Assembly (NCBI GenBank): GCA_947302485.1
Contig: CAMYVO010000002.1
Span: forward strand, 156,829 to 220,828
Direction of reading: 5' to 3'
Length of the DNA: 64,000 nt
Source: an uncultured Clostridium sp.
GTDB taxonomy: Bacteria > Bacillota > Clostridia > TANB77 > CAG-508
The translations under genes and the position numbers were made by a program. The notes beneath the pieces are model-generated. The model was not told the origin of the DNA. It made no database searches and worked only from the letters and a program-made list of their open reading frames with translations. Positions 26,762 through 35,888 of the stretch are shown here, one piece after another (position 1 is the stretch's first letter; each line of letters starts with the position of its first letter).

Positions 26762-27007
26762 GTGAATGTTGATCTTAGTGGATTAATGATTGATTTAGGT
26801 TCACCTAAAAAATTGATACCTATAAACGGTATCTTATTGATTGAACCCGTTAGTAACTATTATTCAAATGTTTACCTTAAGAAAGATTATATTAATCTTT
26901 GTGGTAATCAAACATTTATTACAATTAATATGTCTATTAACGAAATTAAATCAAAAATAAATACCGCAATCATCAAAGCAAATAAGCAAATTCTGGAGGA
27001 GGCATAA
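26762..27007 (+). CDS. Small hypothetical protein
   Basis: The 81-residue protein begins at GTG 26762 after GGAGACAAGGG. It has no signal peptide. The middle reads as short beta strands (IPINGILLIEPVSN, GNQTFITINMSI) and the end as a helix. This is loosely like small DNA-binding or FlbD-type beta-rich proteins, but I do not recognise a family. It has its own promoter and a strong terminator, which supports a real gene. Confidence 0.55.
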   Translation: MNVDLSGLMIDLGSPKKLIPINGILLIEPVSNYYSNVYLKKDYINLCGNQTFITINMSINEIKSKINTAIIKANKQILEEA

Positions 27008-27020
27008 GCCTCCTCTTTCC
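26995..27020 (+). terminator. Terminator of small hypothetical gene
   Basis: GAGGAGGC, ATAA loop, GCCTCCTC, then TTTCCCTTT. It overlaps the stop codon. Confidence 0.75.
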
Positions 27021-27022
27021 CT

Positions 27023-27742
27023 TTATTCTAATATATCAACTGCATTATCTTGTTTCATTCCCTCTAGGTTATAGTAAGTTGAAGGAACTATTCCTACAAT
27101 TATATTTTCCGCTATTATAACTTGATTTACGATTTGCTGTTCTACTGCATGAAAAGGCATTAAAATATTTACATTAAATTTTACTTCTAAATAAATTCTA
27201 TGTAATGTCTGGTTTATTCCTGCAGATATAAATTCACTTTTAAAATCAGTTTCAACATTTCCTGCTGTTGACACTTTTATTGGTATTTTAGGTCCTCTTC
27301 CAGATAATATTTTGCTACCTGTTATGCTTCCCAAATAAATCCATACATCGTCACTATGATTATTATTTATTTCTTTTTGAATATAATTTGCTACATCCGA
27401 TATTATTTTATTTATTGATACTATATTTGCTTTTATCATCGTTACATTATCATTTTTATCTTTGTAAATAGTAACAATATCCTCATATTGATATTTTGCC
27501 ATTACCTCTGTCGCCTTCTCATTAGAAATAATTGTAGCTATACTTTTTGTTTTATCAATACATAATGTATCTATAATTGGAGTTATAGAATGAAATATGA
27601 TTATCGATACTATTAATGTAATTAAAATAATAAAAATAAATTTTAAAATTTTCTTTTTTATCCTATATTTTGAATCATCTGAATTATACCCATAAATAAT
27701 TTTGGGAATTCTTATTCTCTTTCTTGAGTAAATTTTATCCAT
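27023..27742 (-). CDS. yunB: Sporulation protein YunB
   Basis: About 239 residues: a basic N-terminus, one transmembrane helix (residues about 30-52 of the product, KFIFIILITLIVSIIIFHSI), and an external domain. The external part has VAVATIIS-like SIATIISNEKA, the motif YIQKEINN, GSITGSKILSGRGPKIPIKV and AGINQTLHRIYLEV, which fit the YunB family, a sigE-controlled mother-cell protein of Bacillus and Clostridia whose role is not defined. ATG 27742 is preferred because the longer frame starts at a GTG inside the AGGTG ribosome binding site. Confidence 0.88.
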   Translation of the reverse strand: MDKIYSRKRIRIPKIIYGYNSDDSKYRIKKKILKFIFIILITLIVSIIIFHSITPIIDTLCIDKTKSIATIISNEKATEVMAKYQYEDIVTIYKDKNDNVTMIKANIVSINKIISDVANYIQKEINNNHSDDVWIYLGSITGSKILSGRGPKIPIKVSTAGNVETDFKSEFISAGINQTLHRIYLEVKFNVNILMPFHAVEQQIVNQVIIAENIIVGIVPSTYYNLEGMKQDNAVDILE

Positions 27743-27761
27743 TATTATCACCTATATAATT

Positions 27762-27790
27762 AAATGACACAGCAATTTACTGTGTCATTT
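27762..27790 (-). terminator. Hairpin between the SPOCS-LysM gene and yunB
   Basis: AAATGACACAG pairs with CTGTGTCATTT. The following sequence on the minus strand is A/T-rich without a long T run, so termination may be partial. Confidence 0.55.
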
Positions 27791-27795
27791 TTATT

Positions 27796-29349
27796 TTATG
27801 CTGTTGCTACATTTTTTGTTAATCTATGTTTTGGAATAAACAGCTGTTGTCCAGGATAAATTTTATTTTCATCTTCTATATTGTTTACCCTAACAATTTC
27901 ATCTATTGTACTTTTGTGTTTTTTCGCAATATTCCATAATGTATCACTTTTTTTTACAAAATATATTGTCATACTATATAAATTATCTTGTTTTAAATCA
28001 TCCATAGTTATATTGTCAATAACTTTTATATTTTTTTGTTTAGATGCATTAATATTAAATAGTAAATCAATTTTTATATCAATAATACCATCTGATAAAA
28101 CAACAAAATCTTGCATGCCTAGTTCAATTTCTGTTGAAATTGAACTATTTAGATTTACTCCATTTAAAGCAGCGGTAAAACTAAATGGAAGCTTATATTG
28201 TACAGTATCTAATCCAGCTAAATCATTTGACTGGAATACAAAATTTATTTCTACATCTCCATCATATATTATATTATCTTGTATTACATCTTCTTTATTA
28301 ATATTAACTTTAACTATTGTATCATATATTTTATTTTCTCCAATTTCTTGTATTACAGCTCTTTCTCTAATATTACACGTCTGTCTTGAAGTTGTTTTAT
28401 CTGTTAAAACCACAACATTTCTTTGATCAAAATTAACTTCTTTACATGTACTATATAAATCTTCTATTATTTGTATTTGTTTTGTTTCATATACTTTGCA
28501 CATAATTTCAAATTCTGCTTCTATATATATTGAATGTTCATCCTCCGGATTTGGATTTATTATTATATTTTTTAATTTATATTTAATTTCAGGAAGATTA
28601 TCTTCTGTTACATTAGGCATGTCAATAAATCCCATAATTGGTATCATAGTCTCCTGCGTACATATTCTTCCATCTTCAGTTAAATACATAATCTTTACAC
28701 ACGCTTCCGCTTTAGCAAGTATTTTATTATAGCTTATTTTTGCATCTTTGTTTACAATGTTTAAACTCATACTAAGGATTTCCGCTATAGTATCAGCATT
28801 ATCAATTATAACAGTATCTTTAGCAATTGTTTTTGTATTTCCCTCGCCAATTATAGAATTAACCTCTAAAGGAGATTTCAAACATTGAATATCTTGATCT
28901 AAATCTAAATTACTAATAAATTCTAAATTTTCATTTGTATATACATTAGCATCTATACTTAGTGAAACTTTAACATTTACTTTTCGACCATTTAATATTT
29001 TACATTCTATTGATTTTATAGATATATCTTCATCTAAAATCATGCTACTATTACATCCATCTATATCTAAAATTTCAGTAAAATCTATACTCGAATTTAA
29101 ACCTCTTATATTTTGATTCTCTGTATCTGCTAAATACATTATATATACATTCACATTACCATCAATTCGTACTTTTCCATCTAATATTTCTTTTTTATAT
29201 ACACAAACATTTCCTGATACATTGATTGCATTTAATATATCTGGCTTTACATCTGGTACAATAATGTCTCCTTCTACAAATATAACATCAGATTTTTGTC
29301 CAATAATTTTACTAACACATAAAGTTTCATTTGTTGTATTTACATCCAT
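27796..29349 (-). CDS. SPOCS (DUF3794) and LysM protein, spore-coat type
   Basis: The 517-residue protein carries repeated DUF3794/SPOCS beta domains in the N-terminal 450 residues (VEGDIIVPDVKPDILNAINV is the characteristic opening) and one C-terminal LysM domain, VKKSDTLWNIAKKHKSTIDE through NKIYPGQQLFIPK. It has no signal peptide. This layout resembles SpoVID/SafA-like morphogenetic proteins, which attach the coat and bind cortex peptidoglycan or precursors. It lies between veg and yunB, both sporulation-linked. AGGAGG precedes ATG 29349. Confidence 0.9.
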   Translation of the reverse strand: MDVNTTNETLCVSKIIGQKSDVIFVEGDIIVPDVKPDILNAINVSGNVCVYKKEILDGKVRIDGNVNVYIMYLADTENQNIRGLNSSIDFTEILDIDGCNSSMILDEDISIKSIECKILNGRKVNVKVSLSIDANVYTNENLEFISNLDLDQDIQCLKSPLEVNSIIGEGNTKTIAKDTVIIDNADTIAEILSMSLNIVNKDAKISYNKILAKAEACVKIMYLTEDGRICTQETMIPIMGFIDMPNVTEDNLPEIKYKLKNIIINPNPEDEHSIYIEAEFEIMCKVYETKQIQIIEDLYSTCKEVNFDQRNVVVLTDKTTSRQTCNIRERAVIQEIGENKIYDTIVKVNINKEDVIQDNIIYDGDVEINFVFQSNDLAGLDTVQYKLPFSFTAALNGVNLNSSISTEIELGMQDFVVLSDGIIDIKIDLLFNINASKQKNIKVIDNITMDDLKQDNLYSMTIYFVKKSDTLWNIAKKHKSTIDEIVRVNNIEDENKIYPGQQLFIPKHRLTKNVATA

Positions 29350-29408
29350 TATAAATACCTCCTTTTTAGTATTTCGTTTTTCTATGTATTAAATATATTT
29401 CAATGCAT

Positions 29409-29440
29409 AAAAAAAAATTCCTACTTCAAGGAATTTTTTT
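29409..29440 (-). terminator. Terminator of veg
   Basis: On the minus strand AAAATTCC pairs with GGAATTTT and a run of T follows. Confidence 0.7.
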
Positions 29441-29485
29441 ATCATTTTTTAAATTCATATTATATTAAAATCTTTTCTTAATATA

Positions 29486-29779
29486 TTATACCATTTTAAC
29501 TTTTTTAGTAGTTTCTACAGGTGGAATTAAAGGAGTATATGTATCTCCATTTAGTACTTGGACTTCCACTGTTCTTGTTAAAACATCTGTATAACTATAT
29601 GTTACATTTCTTTCGTTTTCTTCATATTTAACTATAAATAAATTTGGATATGCTTTTTGTATTGTAGCCTCTTTCTCAAATGATTTGCTTCTTCCTAATG
29701 TTCCTTTTACAATTATCTTTTGTCCAATTTTTTCTGATATGTCTGTCTTTAAGTTTGTAATATCATCTTTGTAAATCAT
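29486..29779 (-). CDS. veg: Veg family protein
   Basis: The 97-residue small beta-barrel protein belongs to the Veg/DUF1021 family. IGQKIIVKGTLGRSKSFEKE and YPNLFIVKYEENERNVTYSYTD-like text, cut at the usual DVLTRTVEV, are typical. Veg is abundant in Firmicutes and linked to biofilm formation and spore outgrowth; the biochemical role is unknown. In Bacillus it neighbours yabG, which is also nearby here. ATG 29779 is chosen since the upstream GTG is inside the ribosome binding site. Confidence 0.92.
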   Translation of the reverse strand: MIYKDDITNLKTDISEKIGQKIIVKGTLGRSKSFEKEATIQKAYPNLFIVKYEENERNVTYSYTDVLTRTVEVQVLNGDTYTPLIPPVETTKKVKMV

Positions 29780-30019
29780 TTTGATCACCTACTTCATTAA
29801 TATGTGCAAATTATACCATTTTCTACATAATCTGTCAAAAGCATATAAGTTATGTATAGCCTATTTTTTATTGATATTTCAGTACTTATATAGTTTTATT
29901 ACATTTGTATTACAATATGGTTACAAAAACATTACATAGTTTTGACTTGCTAGGTTCTATTAGATTCTAAAAATGAATACAATTGTAAAAACAACGTATT
30001 ATATGAGGAGGATTTTCAT

Positions 30020-30334
30020 TTGAAAGGAGCAGTTTCAAACCACTTACCTATAACAAATAGAACAGTAAAAGGTAAGAAAGCAATAGAAGAACGTGCTTGT
30101 GAACTTGCACAATATATAATAGATTCAAAAGATACTGTAAGAGGAGCAGCAAAAAAGTTTGGCATAAGTAAAAGTACAGTACACAAGGATGTTAGCGAAA
30201 GACTACTTAAGATAAATCCCATTCTCGCTATAGAAGTTAGAAAAATACTTGATGAAAATAAAGCAGAAAGACATATACGTGGTGGTATGGCAACAAAATT
30301 AAAATATAGTCATAAACAAGATAATGTAAGCTAA
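30020..30334 (+). CDS. spoIIID: Sporulation regulator SpoIIID
   Basis: The 104-residue DNA-binding protein modulates sigE and sigK regulons in the mother cell. The helix-turn-helix is VRGAAKKFGISKSTVHKDVS (residues 55-74), followed by RLLKINPILAIEVRKIL and the basic C-terminal tail with RHIRGGMATKLKY, all diagnostic. It starts at TTG 30020 with GAGGAGG 9 nt upstream. The N-terminus is about 20 residues longer than in Bacillus. It is a single-gene unit ending in a strong terminator. Confidence 0.95.
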   Translation: MKGAVSNHLPITNRTVKGKKAIEERACELAQYIIDSKDTVRGAAKKFGISKSTVHKDVSERLLKINPILAIEVRKILDENKAERHIRGGMATKLKYSHKQDNVS

Positions 30335-30348
30335 TAGTTAGAAAGATT

Positions 30349-30392
30349 AAAAATACCAAAAGAAGTCTAAAGACTTCTTTTGGTATTTTTTA
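30349..30392. terminator. Strong bidirectional terminator
   Basis: A perfect 20-bp stem (30349-30368 against 30371-30390) with a 2-nt loop separates spoIIID from the convergent DnaB-like gene and overlaps its stop. Confidence 0.85.
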
Positions 30393-32150
30393 ATCTTTTA
30401 AGCTATTTTGTTTTAATCTTAAATATCCAAGTTCTTCCCAGCTGTTATAAGCTAAATTTAACTTAAATACAAGTCTTGGTTTTGCTCCAGCCCTATTTTT
30501 ATCAACCACGCACGCATAATATCTTACGTCTGGATCATCATATTTTTTTAATGGATAAAATTTTGTATCTACCTCTTCTAGAGAATATTCATATTCTCCT
30601 AAATTATCTCTGTTAATTTGTTTAAATAAGCATAGAGTATCTAGCACTTCTTTTACTGTTCTACTTACTGCCAAATCATTAATATTTAAATTAATTGGCG
30701 CTGTTGTAGTCTCTGCAAGTTGAATAGTAGATCCAATATATATATTGAAGTTTTGCGCTATATTAGAAAGAATAGTTGCTGTTCTTTTAATCTCCTCACT
30801 ATTACCTATGTTTTCTGTATCAGTTTTTAATGTATCATAAAATACATATTCGATTTTTTCTTTGTAATAGTAATTCATAATTACTTTTTGCAATTCATCA
30901 TTAGTATGATCTGTAATATTTATAAAATGAATTCTATCTCCAATTTCTCCTTCTAACCATTTTATAGCCGAAACAGTCTCATTAAATTGTGTAGATATCT
31001 TTGATAATCTTTCTATAAAGTCATTTTGACTTTCATGTTCTTTTTTTAAAACATACCCATTTTTGTCTACTTCTACATTTTTTCTATTATCTGGTTTAAA
31101 TTTGAATTCTAACAATTCTCCTTCTGATACTTTAAGTGTTTTTTCATGCATTTTCTGTATTTCTGGATTATTTAAGATTGTTGTAATTAAACACAATTTC
31201 ATTTTTTCTTCAGACATCTCATTAGAAATTACTAACACCTTTTTTTTATGTATGAAAGAAATATATGCTGCTAAATTTACAGTAAATCTACTTTTACCAG
31301 CATTTGATGGCATTGCAAATGCCATTGTTTCTCCCTTTCGTATACCTTTAAATACACTACTTAATATATTAAATGGTAAACTTATTCCATTTGTAAGATT
31401 ATTATCCCCTTCTAATAAAAATTTCGTAAGATTATTAGTTAAAACTGCTTGTTTGAACTTATGAGTGATAGTAACCTGATTTACTGCATTTTCAACTTCT
31501 TGTGCTGACATTTTATCATACAACTCATAATCAACTATTTCTACTATTTTATCCTGGATTTCTTTTATTGGTATAATTAAATAATTCTTTCTAAGAATGA
31601 ATAGTTTTTTAAGTTCTGTATAGACTTTTTCAAAATCATATTTTTTCCCTTCAACCATTCTTTTTAATTTGTGTTTTAATTCATAAGAATCCTTTGTATC
31701 TTTAGCAAAAGTAAAATCTTTTTTTGCAATCTCTGAAGCATATGCTTGTCCTTCTGTAAATAAAACGCTTTTATATATATTTAATAAACTTTCATCTTCA
31801 AAAAAACAATCCTCATGTAAAAAATAATACATACTAATTGATTTGGGATTTGATAATAATAGTCCTATATATTCTTCTTCTAAACTCTCATTAATAAGTT
31901 TTTCAGGAATATTGGTATCACTTTCTTCTGTTTTATTTTTTTCTAAATTACTATTTCTTGTTTTAACTCCAACTTTTTCTTTATTGTCATTATTTCTAAC
32001 ATTTTTTTTCATATTAAACTTTTCTAGTTTTTCTAAAGCTTTTTCTAAATCTCCAAATTTTATATATCGTTTTATTTCTTCAATCTCTTCTTCATTTTTA
32101 TCTGTTCTTATTTGTTCTAGTAGACCATATAGCTCTTCTAATTTTTGCAT
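30390..32150 (-). CDS. DnaB-like RecA-fold ATPase
   Basis: The 586-residue protein has an N-terminal helical, charged region (1-90), a DnaB-N-like helical domain (LLSNPKSISMYYFLHEDCFF) and a C-terminal SF4/RecA ATPase. The Walker A motif is MPSNAGKSRFTVNLA near residue 278, a variant of GxxxxGKS. KKVLVISNEMSEEKM, YVFYDTLKTDTEN (Walker B) and VSRTVKEVLDTLCLFKQINR follow. It resembles phage or accessory replicative helicases more than housekeeping DnaB, because it has a long insertion between Walker motifs. Its role is unclear; it may be specialised for sporulation, as neighbours are spoIIID and yabG. Confidence 0.78.
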   Translation of the reverse strand: MQKLEELYGLLEQIRTDKNEEEIEEIKRYIKFGDLEKALEKLEKFNMKKNVRNNDNKEKVGVKTRNSNLEKNKTEESDTNIPEKLINESLEEEYIGLLLSNPKSISMYYFLHEDCFFEDESLLNIYKSVLFTEGQAYASEIAKKDFTFAKDTKDSYELKHKLKRMVEGKKYDFEKVYTELKKLFILRKNYLIIPIKEIQDKIVEIVDYELYDKMSAQEVENAVNQVTITHKFKQAVLTNNLTKFLLEGDNNLTNGISLPFNILSSVFKGIRKGETMAFAMPSNAGKSRFTVNLAAYISFIHKKKVLVISNEMSEEKMKLCLITTILNNPEIQKMHEKTLKVSEGELLEFKFKPDNRKNVEVDKNGYVLKKEHESQNDFIERLSKISTQFNETVSAIKWLEGEIGDRIHFINITDHTNDELQKVIMNYYYKEKIEYVFYDTLKTDTENIGNSEEIKRTATILSNIAQNFNIYIGSTIQLAETTTAPINLNINDLAVSRTVKEVLDTLCLFKQINRDNLGEYEYSLEEVDTKFYPLKKYDDPDVRYYACVVDKNRAGAKPRLVFKLNLAYNSWEELGYLRLKQNSLKD

Positions 32151-32249
32151 TAATAATAACCTCCTTTATTTGTTATTTAATATTAAATATATTTAAAATA
32201 TAGCATACATGGATATTTTTTTCAATTCATTTTAATAAAAGATTTATTC

Positions 32250-32277
32250 ACCTTATTACAATTTTCGACATAAAATA
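32250..32277 (+). promoter_or_regulatory. SigK-type promoter candidate of yabG
   Basis: AC (32250-32251), 17 bp, then CATAAAATA (32269-32277), which fits the AC-N17-CATANNNTA pattern of the late mother-cell sigma factor. In Bacillus, yabG is a sigK gene. Confidence 0.6.
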
Positions 32278-32309
32278 TACTAATTTGTTTTGATTTGAGG
32301 TGATAGATT

Positions 32310-33157
32310 GTGAAAATAAGAAAAGGTGATATTGTTGGAAGAATTTCATATAATAAAGATATCTTATTTTCTGTAGAAAAAATAATACACACTAATATAG
32401 AATCACCAATTGTTATTTTAAAAGGTATCACTCACAGAATTGTTGCAGATGCTCCGTTAGCTGATTTAGAGCTTATTCATAGAAATCGCATAACGCGTAG
32501 TATTAAAAATTTAGATTATAAATTAGAAAGTAGAATAAATACACTAAATCCTCAAAAAAGTAAAAATATATTTAAAAGGTCTTTACCCCGGGAGTATAAA
32601 AAATACAATTTATACAGGAAAAATACTTCATCTAGATGGTGATAAAAAATATAGCGAAAAATCAGCAAAATATTATAAAAAAATAGGACTAGATGCTGTT
32701 GTAAAAAATATACCAGAGTATAAACAAGCGTCTGTAGTAAAAAATCTTCTTGATAAATATAATCCTGATATATTAGTAATTACTGGTCATGACGGTATGA
32801 TAAAAAATGGTAAAAATTATAATGACATCTATAATTATAGAAACTCTAGATACTTTATTAACACAGTAAAAGAGGCAAGAATATGGTCAAAAAGCAGAAA
32901 TGATCTTGTTATATTCGCTGGAGCATGTCAAAGTTTTTTTGAAGCAATTATGGAAGCTGGAGCAAATTTTGCTTCTTCTCCTGCTAGAATCTTAATAGAC
33001 TTTATGGATCCATTAATTGTAGCTGAAAAAGTTGCAACAACAGAGACCTATAAATATATATCAATAAATGATATTGCATACGAATTACGTGATGGTACCA
33101 AAGGCGTTGGTGGAAGCCGGATCAAAAGGTAAAAAATTTGTTGTATTTACTTCATAA
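32310..33157 (+). CDS. yabG: Spore-coat protease YabG, requires two +1 frameshifts
   Basis: The gene is split over three frames. GTG 32310 (GAGGTGAT upstream) opens with KIRKGDIVGRISYNKDILF, the YabG start. At CGG 32589-32591 the C must be skipped to give LPGSIKNTIYTGKILHLDGD, and the middle frame runs through ITGHDGM, RNSRYFINTVKEAR and FAGACQSFFEAIMEAGANFA. At CGG 33118-33120 a second skip gives GGSGSKGKKFVVFTS and a stop at 33157. The joined product is 281 residues, close to the roughly 290 of Bacillus YabG, a protease that trims coat proteins. Both sites follow the CGGR rule, so this is the strongest single case for recoding. Confidence 0.88.
32589..32591 (+). other. CGG +1 recoding site 3 (yabG, first)
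   Basis: Zero frame CCC CGG GAG; skipping the C gives GGG, Gly. The fourth base is G. The CCC-C context is also slippery. Confidence 0.8.
33118..33120 (+). other. CGG +1 recoding site 4 (yabG, second)
   Basis: Zero frame AGC CGG ATC; skipping the C gives GGA, Gly. The zero frame stops three codons later. Confidence 0.8.
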
Positions 33158-33189
33158 AAAAGGAAAGCAAATATATGCTTTCCTTTTTT
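33156..33189. terminator. Terminator of yabG
   Basis: AAAAAAGGAAAGCA pairs with TGCTTTCCTTTTTT; it can also serve the convergent CorC/HlyC gene. Confidence 0.8.
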
Positions 33190-33206
33190 GTAAAGTAAAT
33201 ACTCTT

Positions 33207-34547
33207 CTATTCATCATTTTTATCTTCATATTTTAATTCTTTGTCAACTAAGTTATTTTTGCAAGCTTTTACCCATACAATTCTTTTATCTTCATATTCT
33301 TCTACTTTATACGTTACTCTTTCTGTTTCAATAATTGGTTTTTCATTTTCTTCGGGAATTCTACCTAATTCTTCTATTAAATATCCTGATAATGTATCAT
33401 AATCTCCTTCTGGAATATCTATTTGTAATATTTTCTTTAAATCATTGATGTTTACTCCTCCACTAATCATATATGTATTTTCATCAATTTTTTCATATTC
33501 CTTTTCTATCTCATCATACTCATCAAAAATATTTCCTACTAGTTCCTCTAAAATATCCTCCATTGTAACAAGTCCTGCTGTTCCACCATACTCATCTACT
33601 ACTATAGCCATTTGTTTTTTATTTTGCTGTAATTCCTTAAATAGTTCATTAATCATCTTGGATTCTGGTATAAAATATACTTCTTTTACTAAGTTTTTAA
33701 GTTTTGTTGTTTTTTTGTTACTTTTTACAAATTTTAAGATATCTTTTACAAATAAAATTCCCTTTATTTCATCTATTGTTTCGTTGTATACAGGTATTCT
33801 ACTATATTGATAATTTCCTTCTCCTATTTCATTAAGTATTTCATCTATATCATCATTTATATCTACAGCAAAAATATCTGTTCGAGGCGTCATAATTTCT
33901 GATGCCGTAATATCATTAAATTCAAATACATTATTAATCATTTCTTTAGCATCTTCATCAATTGTTCCACTTTCTCTACCTACATCTACCATCATTCTAA
34001 TTTCTTCTTCTGTAACAGTTTCTTCTGTTTGCTCATTTACCCCAAATAATTTAGAAACTAGATTTGTGGATGATGTTAATATTTTTACAAATGGTGCCGC
34101 AATAATAGAAATAAATCTTATTACACCTATACTTACAAATGTAATTTTTTCATAATATTTCATTGCTAATCTTTTTGGTACTAATTCTCCAAATATTAGA
34201 GTAAAATAAGATAAAATTATTGTAATGATAATTATTGAAATACCTTTCCATACATCAATACTAAAAGCTGGAATTAAACTATTTAAAAAAGGTGCTAACC
34301 TATCAGCAAATGCATCTGATGCAAAAGCACTAGATAGAAAACCTGCAAATGTAATTCCAATCTGAATCGTTGCCAAAAATTTACTTGGTGTTTTTAACAT
34401 TTTACTAATCTGCTGTGCCTTTTTATTCCCTTCTTTTGCCATTTTATTGATTTTTGCATCATTTAAAGATACAAATGCCATTTCTGTTGCAGCAAAAAAA
34501 GCATTTACTAATATTAAAATTATTAAAACTATAATCTGTGCAATCAT
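33207..34547 (-). CDS. CNNM/CBS-domain CorC-HlyC family transporter
   Basis: The 446-residue protein has an N-terminal DUF21/CNNM membrane domain with four hydrophobic segments (LVNAFFAATEMAFVSLNDAK at the start, FGELVPKRLAM later), a pair of CBS domains (MTPRTDIFAVDI, GILFVKDILKFV, MAIVVDEYGGTAGLVTMEDI) and a C-terminal CorC_HlyC domain (GGVNINDL, DYDTLSGYLIEELGRIP). Members are linked to magnesium or other divalent cation efflux; hemolysin is a legacy name. It is a single-gene unit with no further clue to its ion. Confidence 0.92.
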   Translation of the reverse strand: MIAQIIVLIILILVNAFFAATEMAFVSLNDAKINKMAKEGNKKAQQISKMLKTPSKFLATIQIGITFAGFLSSAFASDAFADRLAPFLNSLIPAFSIDVWKGISIIIITIILSYFTLIFGELVPKRLAMKYYEKITFVSIGVIRFISIIAAPFVKILTSSTNLVSKLFGVNEQTEETVTEEEIRMMVDVGRESGTIDEDAKEMINNVFEFNDITASEIMTPRTDIFAVDINDDIDEILNEIGEGNYQYSRIPVYNETIDEIKGILFVKDILKFVKSNKKTTKLKNLVKEVYFIPESKMINELFKELQQNKKQMAIVVDEYGGTAGLVTMEDILEELVGNIFDEYDEIEKEYEKIDENTYMISGGVNINDLKKILQIDIPEGDYDTLSGYLIEELGRIPEENEKPIIETERVTYKVEEYEDKRIVWVKACKNNLVDKELKYEDKNDE

Positions 34548-34732
34548 ATAATTTTATTTTGTCTTCCTTTCTTTTTTAGGATATTCATATTATATTTGAT
34601 AACTAAGTATATGTCAATTATTATACAAAATATATAATGTATTATTTAAATCTTAATCCAGATTATTAAACTACATGTATATCTGTATATTAATATGTTG
34701 GATACTCTTTAAATTCAAATTAAAAGTCAAAA

Positions 34733-34766
34733 ACAGATATACAGATATTATGATTAATCATAATAT
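34733..34766. repeat. Direct repeat and 22-bp perfect palindrome upstream of coat-like gene
   Basis: ACAGATAT is present twice in tandem (34733-34748), with a related inverted copy near 34679-34690. ATATTATGATT/AATCATAATAT at 34745-34766 is a perfect palindrome. They lie 70-100 bp before the gene at 34839 and may be operators. Confidence 0.4.
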
Positions 34767-34838
34767 GTAACAAAATATTTTATTTTACATATTATATATT
34801 AGGCTTGTGCTAAAATATAATAGAAGGGAAAGATTCTA

Positions 34839-35282
34839 ATGGAATTTGAAAAAGATAAATGTCCAATTATTGACATTGATGGAGTTATTGCATCTGGAAA
34901 GCAATTTGACCTAGATATAGTTCTTCCAGAAGATAATCGTGATGTAATATATGGTATCGTAAGGGATTGCTATAAAGATCCAATATGTGATGCAGTTGTA
35001 AAACTAATAGAAGTAAGCTATGAAAAGGGTAAAGAAGAAAGAAAACCTGTTTCTCATACTTTTACTGATAAAGATGGTGAATTTGTATTTGGTCCTTTAT
35101 GTCCAAATAGAAAATATGAAATCCAAATTTGGGTAAATAATGTTAAACATTGCAAAATATGTGCAAAATGTAAACATGAAGGAAAATGTTTAAAGGGTAT
35201 AGATTTAGGAAAATGTAACCCATATATGGATATTGAACCTAGACAACTTGATGCTACTGAAATTATAGATGAAATTAAATAA
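34839..35282 (+). CDS. Carboxypeptidase-regulatory-like (Ig-like) domain protein
   Basis: The 147-residue protein has one transthyretin-like beta domain: VIYGIVRDCYKDPICDAVVK, the FTDKDGEFVFGPLCP turn and YEIQIWVN are characteristic of CNA-B/CarboxypepD_reg folds. A cysteine cluster follows (CKICAKCKHEGKCLKG). There is no signal peptide. Similar small proteins occur in clostridial spore surface layers, but that assignment is inference. GAAGGGAAAG precedes the ATG. It is a single-gene unit. Confidence 0.7.
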   Translation: MEFEKDKCPIIDIDGVIASGKQFDLDIVLPEDNRDVIYGIVRDCYKDPICDAVVKLIEVSYEKGKEERKPVSHTFTDKDGEFVFGPLCPNRKYEIQIWVNNVKHCKICAKCKHEGKCLKGIDLGKCNPYMDIEPRQLDATEIIDEIK

Positions 35283-35302
35283 TCTTGCATAAATATGAAG
35301 TT

Positions 35303-35338
35303 AAAAATGGGAATCATTACATGATTCCCATTTTTTTT
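35303..35338. terminator. Bidirectional terminator
   Basis: AAAATGGGAATCA pairs with TGATTCCCATTTT, with T runs; it overlaps the 3' end of the small minus-strand gene. Confidence 0.75.
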
Positions 35339-35457
35339 GCAAATTTTTTTCCTGTTTTCATCATTTTCTTTTTATTAATTCCTAAAGTTTCTCTATACAT
35401 TATAACCATTCCAGCTGTTACCATACTTCCCATTACCATTCCTTTTATAAATTTCAT
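35317..35457 (-). CDS. Small Met/Lys-rich membrane-associated protein
   Basis: A 46-residue ORF with an excellent AAGGAGG 5 nt before ATG 35457. The N-terminal half (FIKGMVMGSMVTAGMVIMY) is a single hydrophobic helix and the rest is strongly basic. It resembles the small YtxH/DUF3918-like one-helix proteins of Firmicutes. Function unknown. Confidence 0.65.
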   Translation of the reverse strand: MKFIKGMVMGSMVTAGMVIMYRETLGINKKKMMKTGKKFAKKMGIM

Positions 35458-35492
35458 AATTACCTCCTTCATTTATTATAATCGCAATTTTA

Positions 35493-35870
35493 TTATTTCT
35501 CTTTAGGGTCATTTATATACTTTCTTATAATAGTATAAATTTCATGGATTGTTATAATTAGTAAAAAATATCCAAAATATTTTCTTAGTGCATTTACATC
35601 TGTTTTATTAGATAACGTAGCTCCTACTATTGCACCTATTATTCCTGATATTGTAACTGGTAACGCAACTTTCCATTTAATTATTTTTTGTTTTATATTA
35701 ACTAAAATTGCTACTATAGATGTTGGAATAAAAAAAACTAAATTACTTGCCTGTGCTTCGTGTTGATTCATTCCAATAAAAAGGGATAAACATAGGATTA
35801 AGATTGTTCCTCCTCCCATTCCTGTACCACTAACTATACCTGATAAGATTCCTATTAATACTTCCCACAT
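35493..35870 (-). CDS. TauE/SafE family protein, half-size unit 1
   Basis: The 125-residue membrane protein holds one TauE/SafE (DUF81) repeat: GILSGIVSGTGMGGGTILI near the start and SGIIGAIVGATLSNK later, with about four hydrophobic segments. Standard exporters are twice as long and contain two such repeats. Its neighbour encodes the other half, each with its own ribosome binding site (GGAGGAGAA here), so they probably assemble as a heterodimeric anion exporter. The substrate could be sulfite, sulfonates or another organic anion. Confidence 0.85.
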   Translation of the reverse strand: MWEVLIGILSGIVSGTGMGGGTILILCLSLFIGMNQHEAQASNLVFFIPTSIVAILVNIKQKIIKWKVALPVTISGIIGAIVGATLSNKTDVNALRKYFGYFLLIITIHEIYTIIRKYINDPKEK

Positions 35871-35888
35871 TTCTCCTCCAAATTGATT

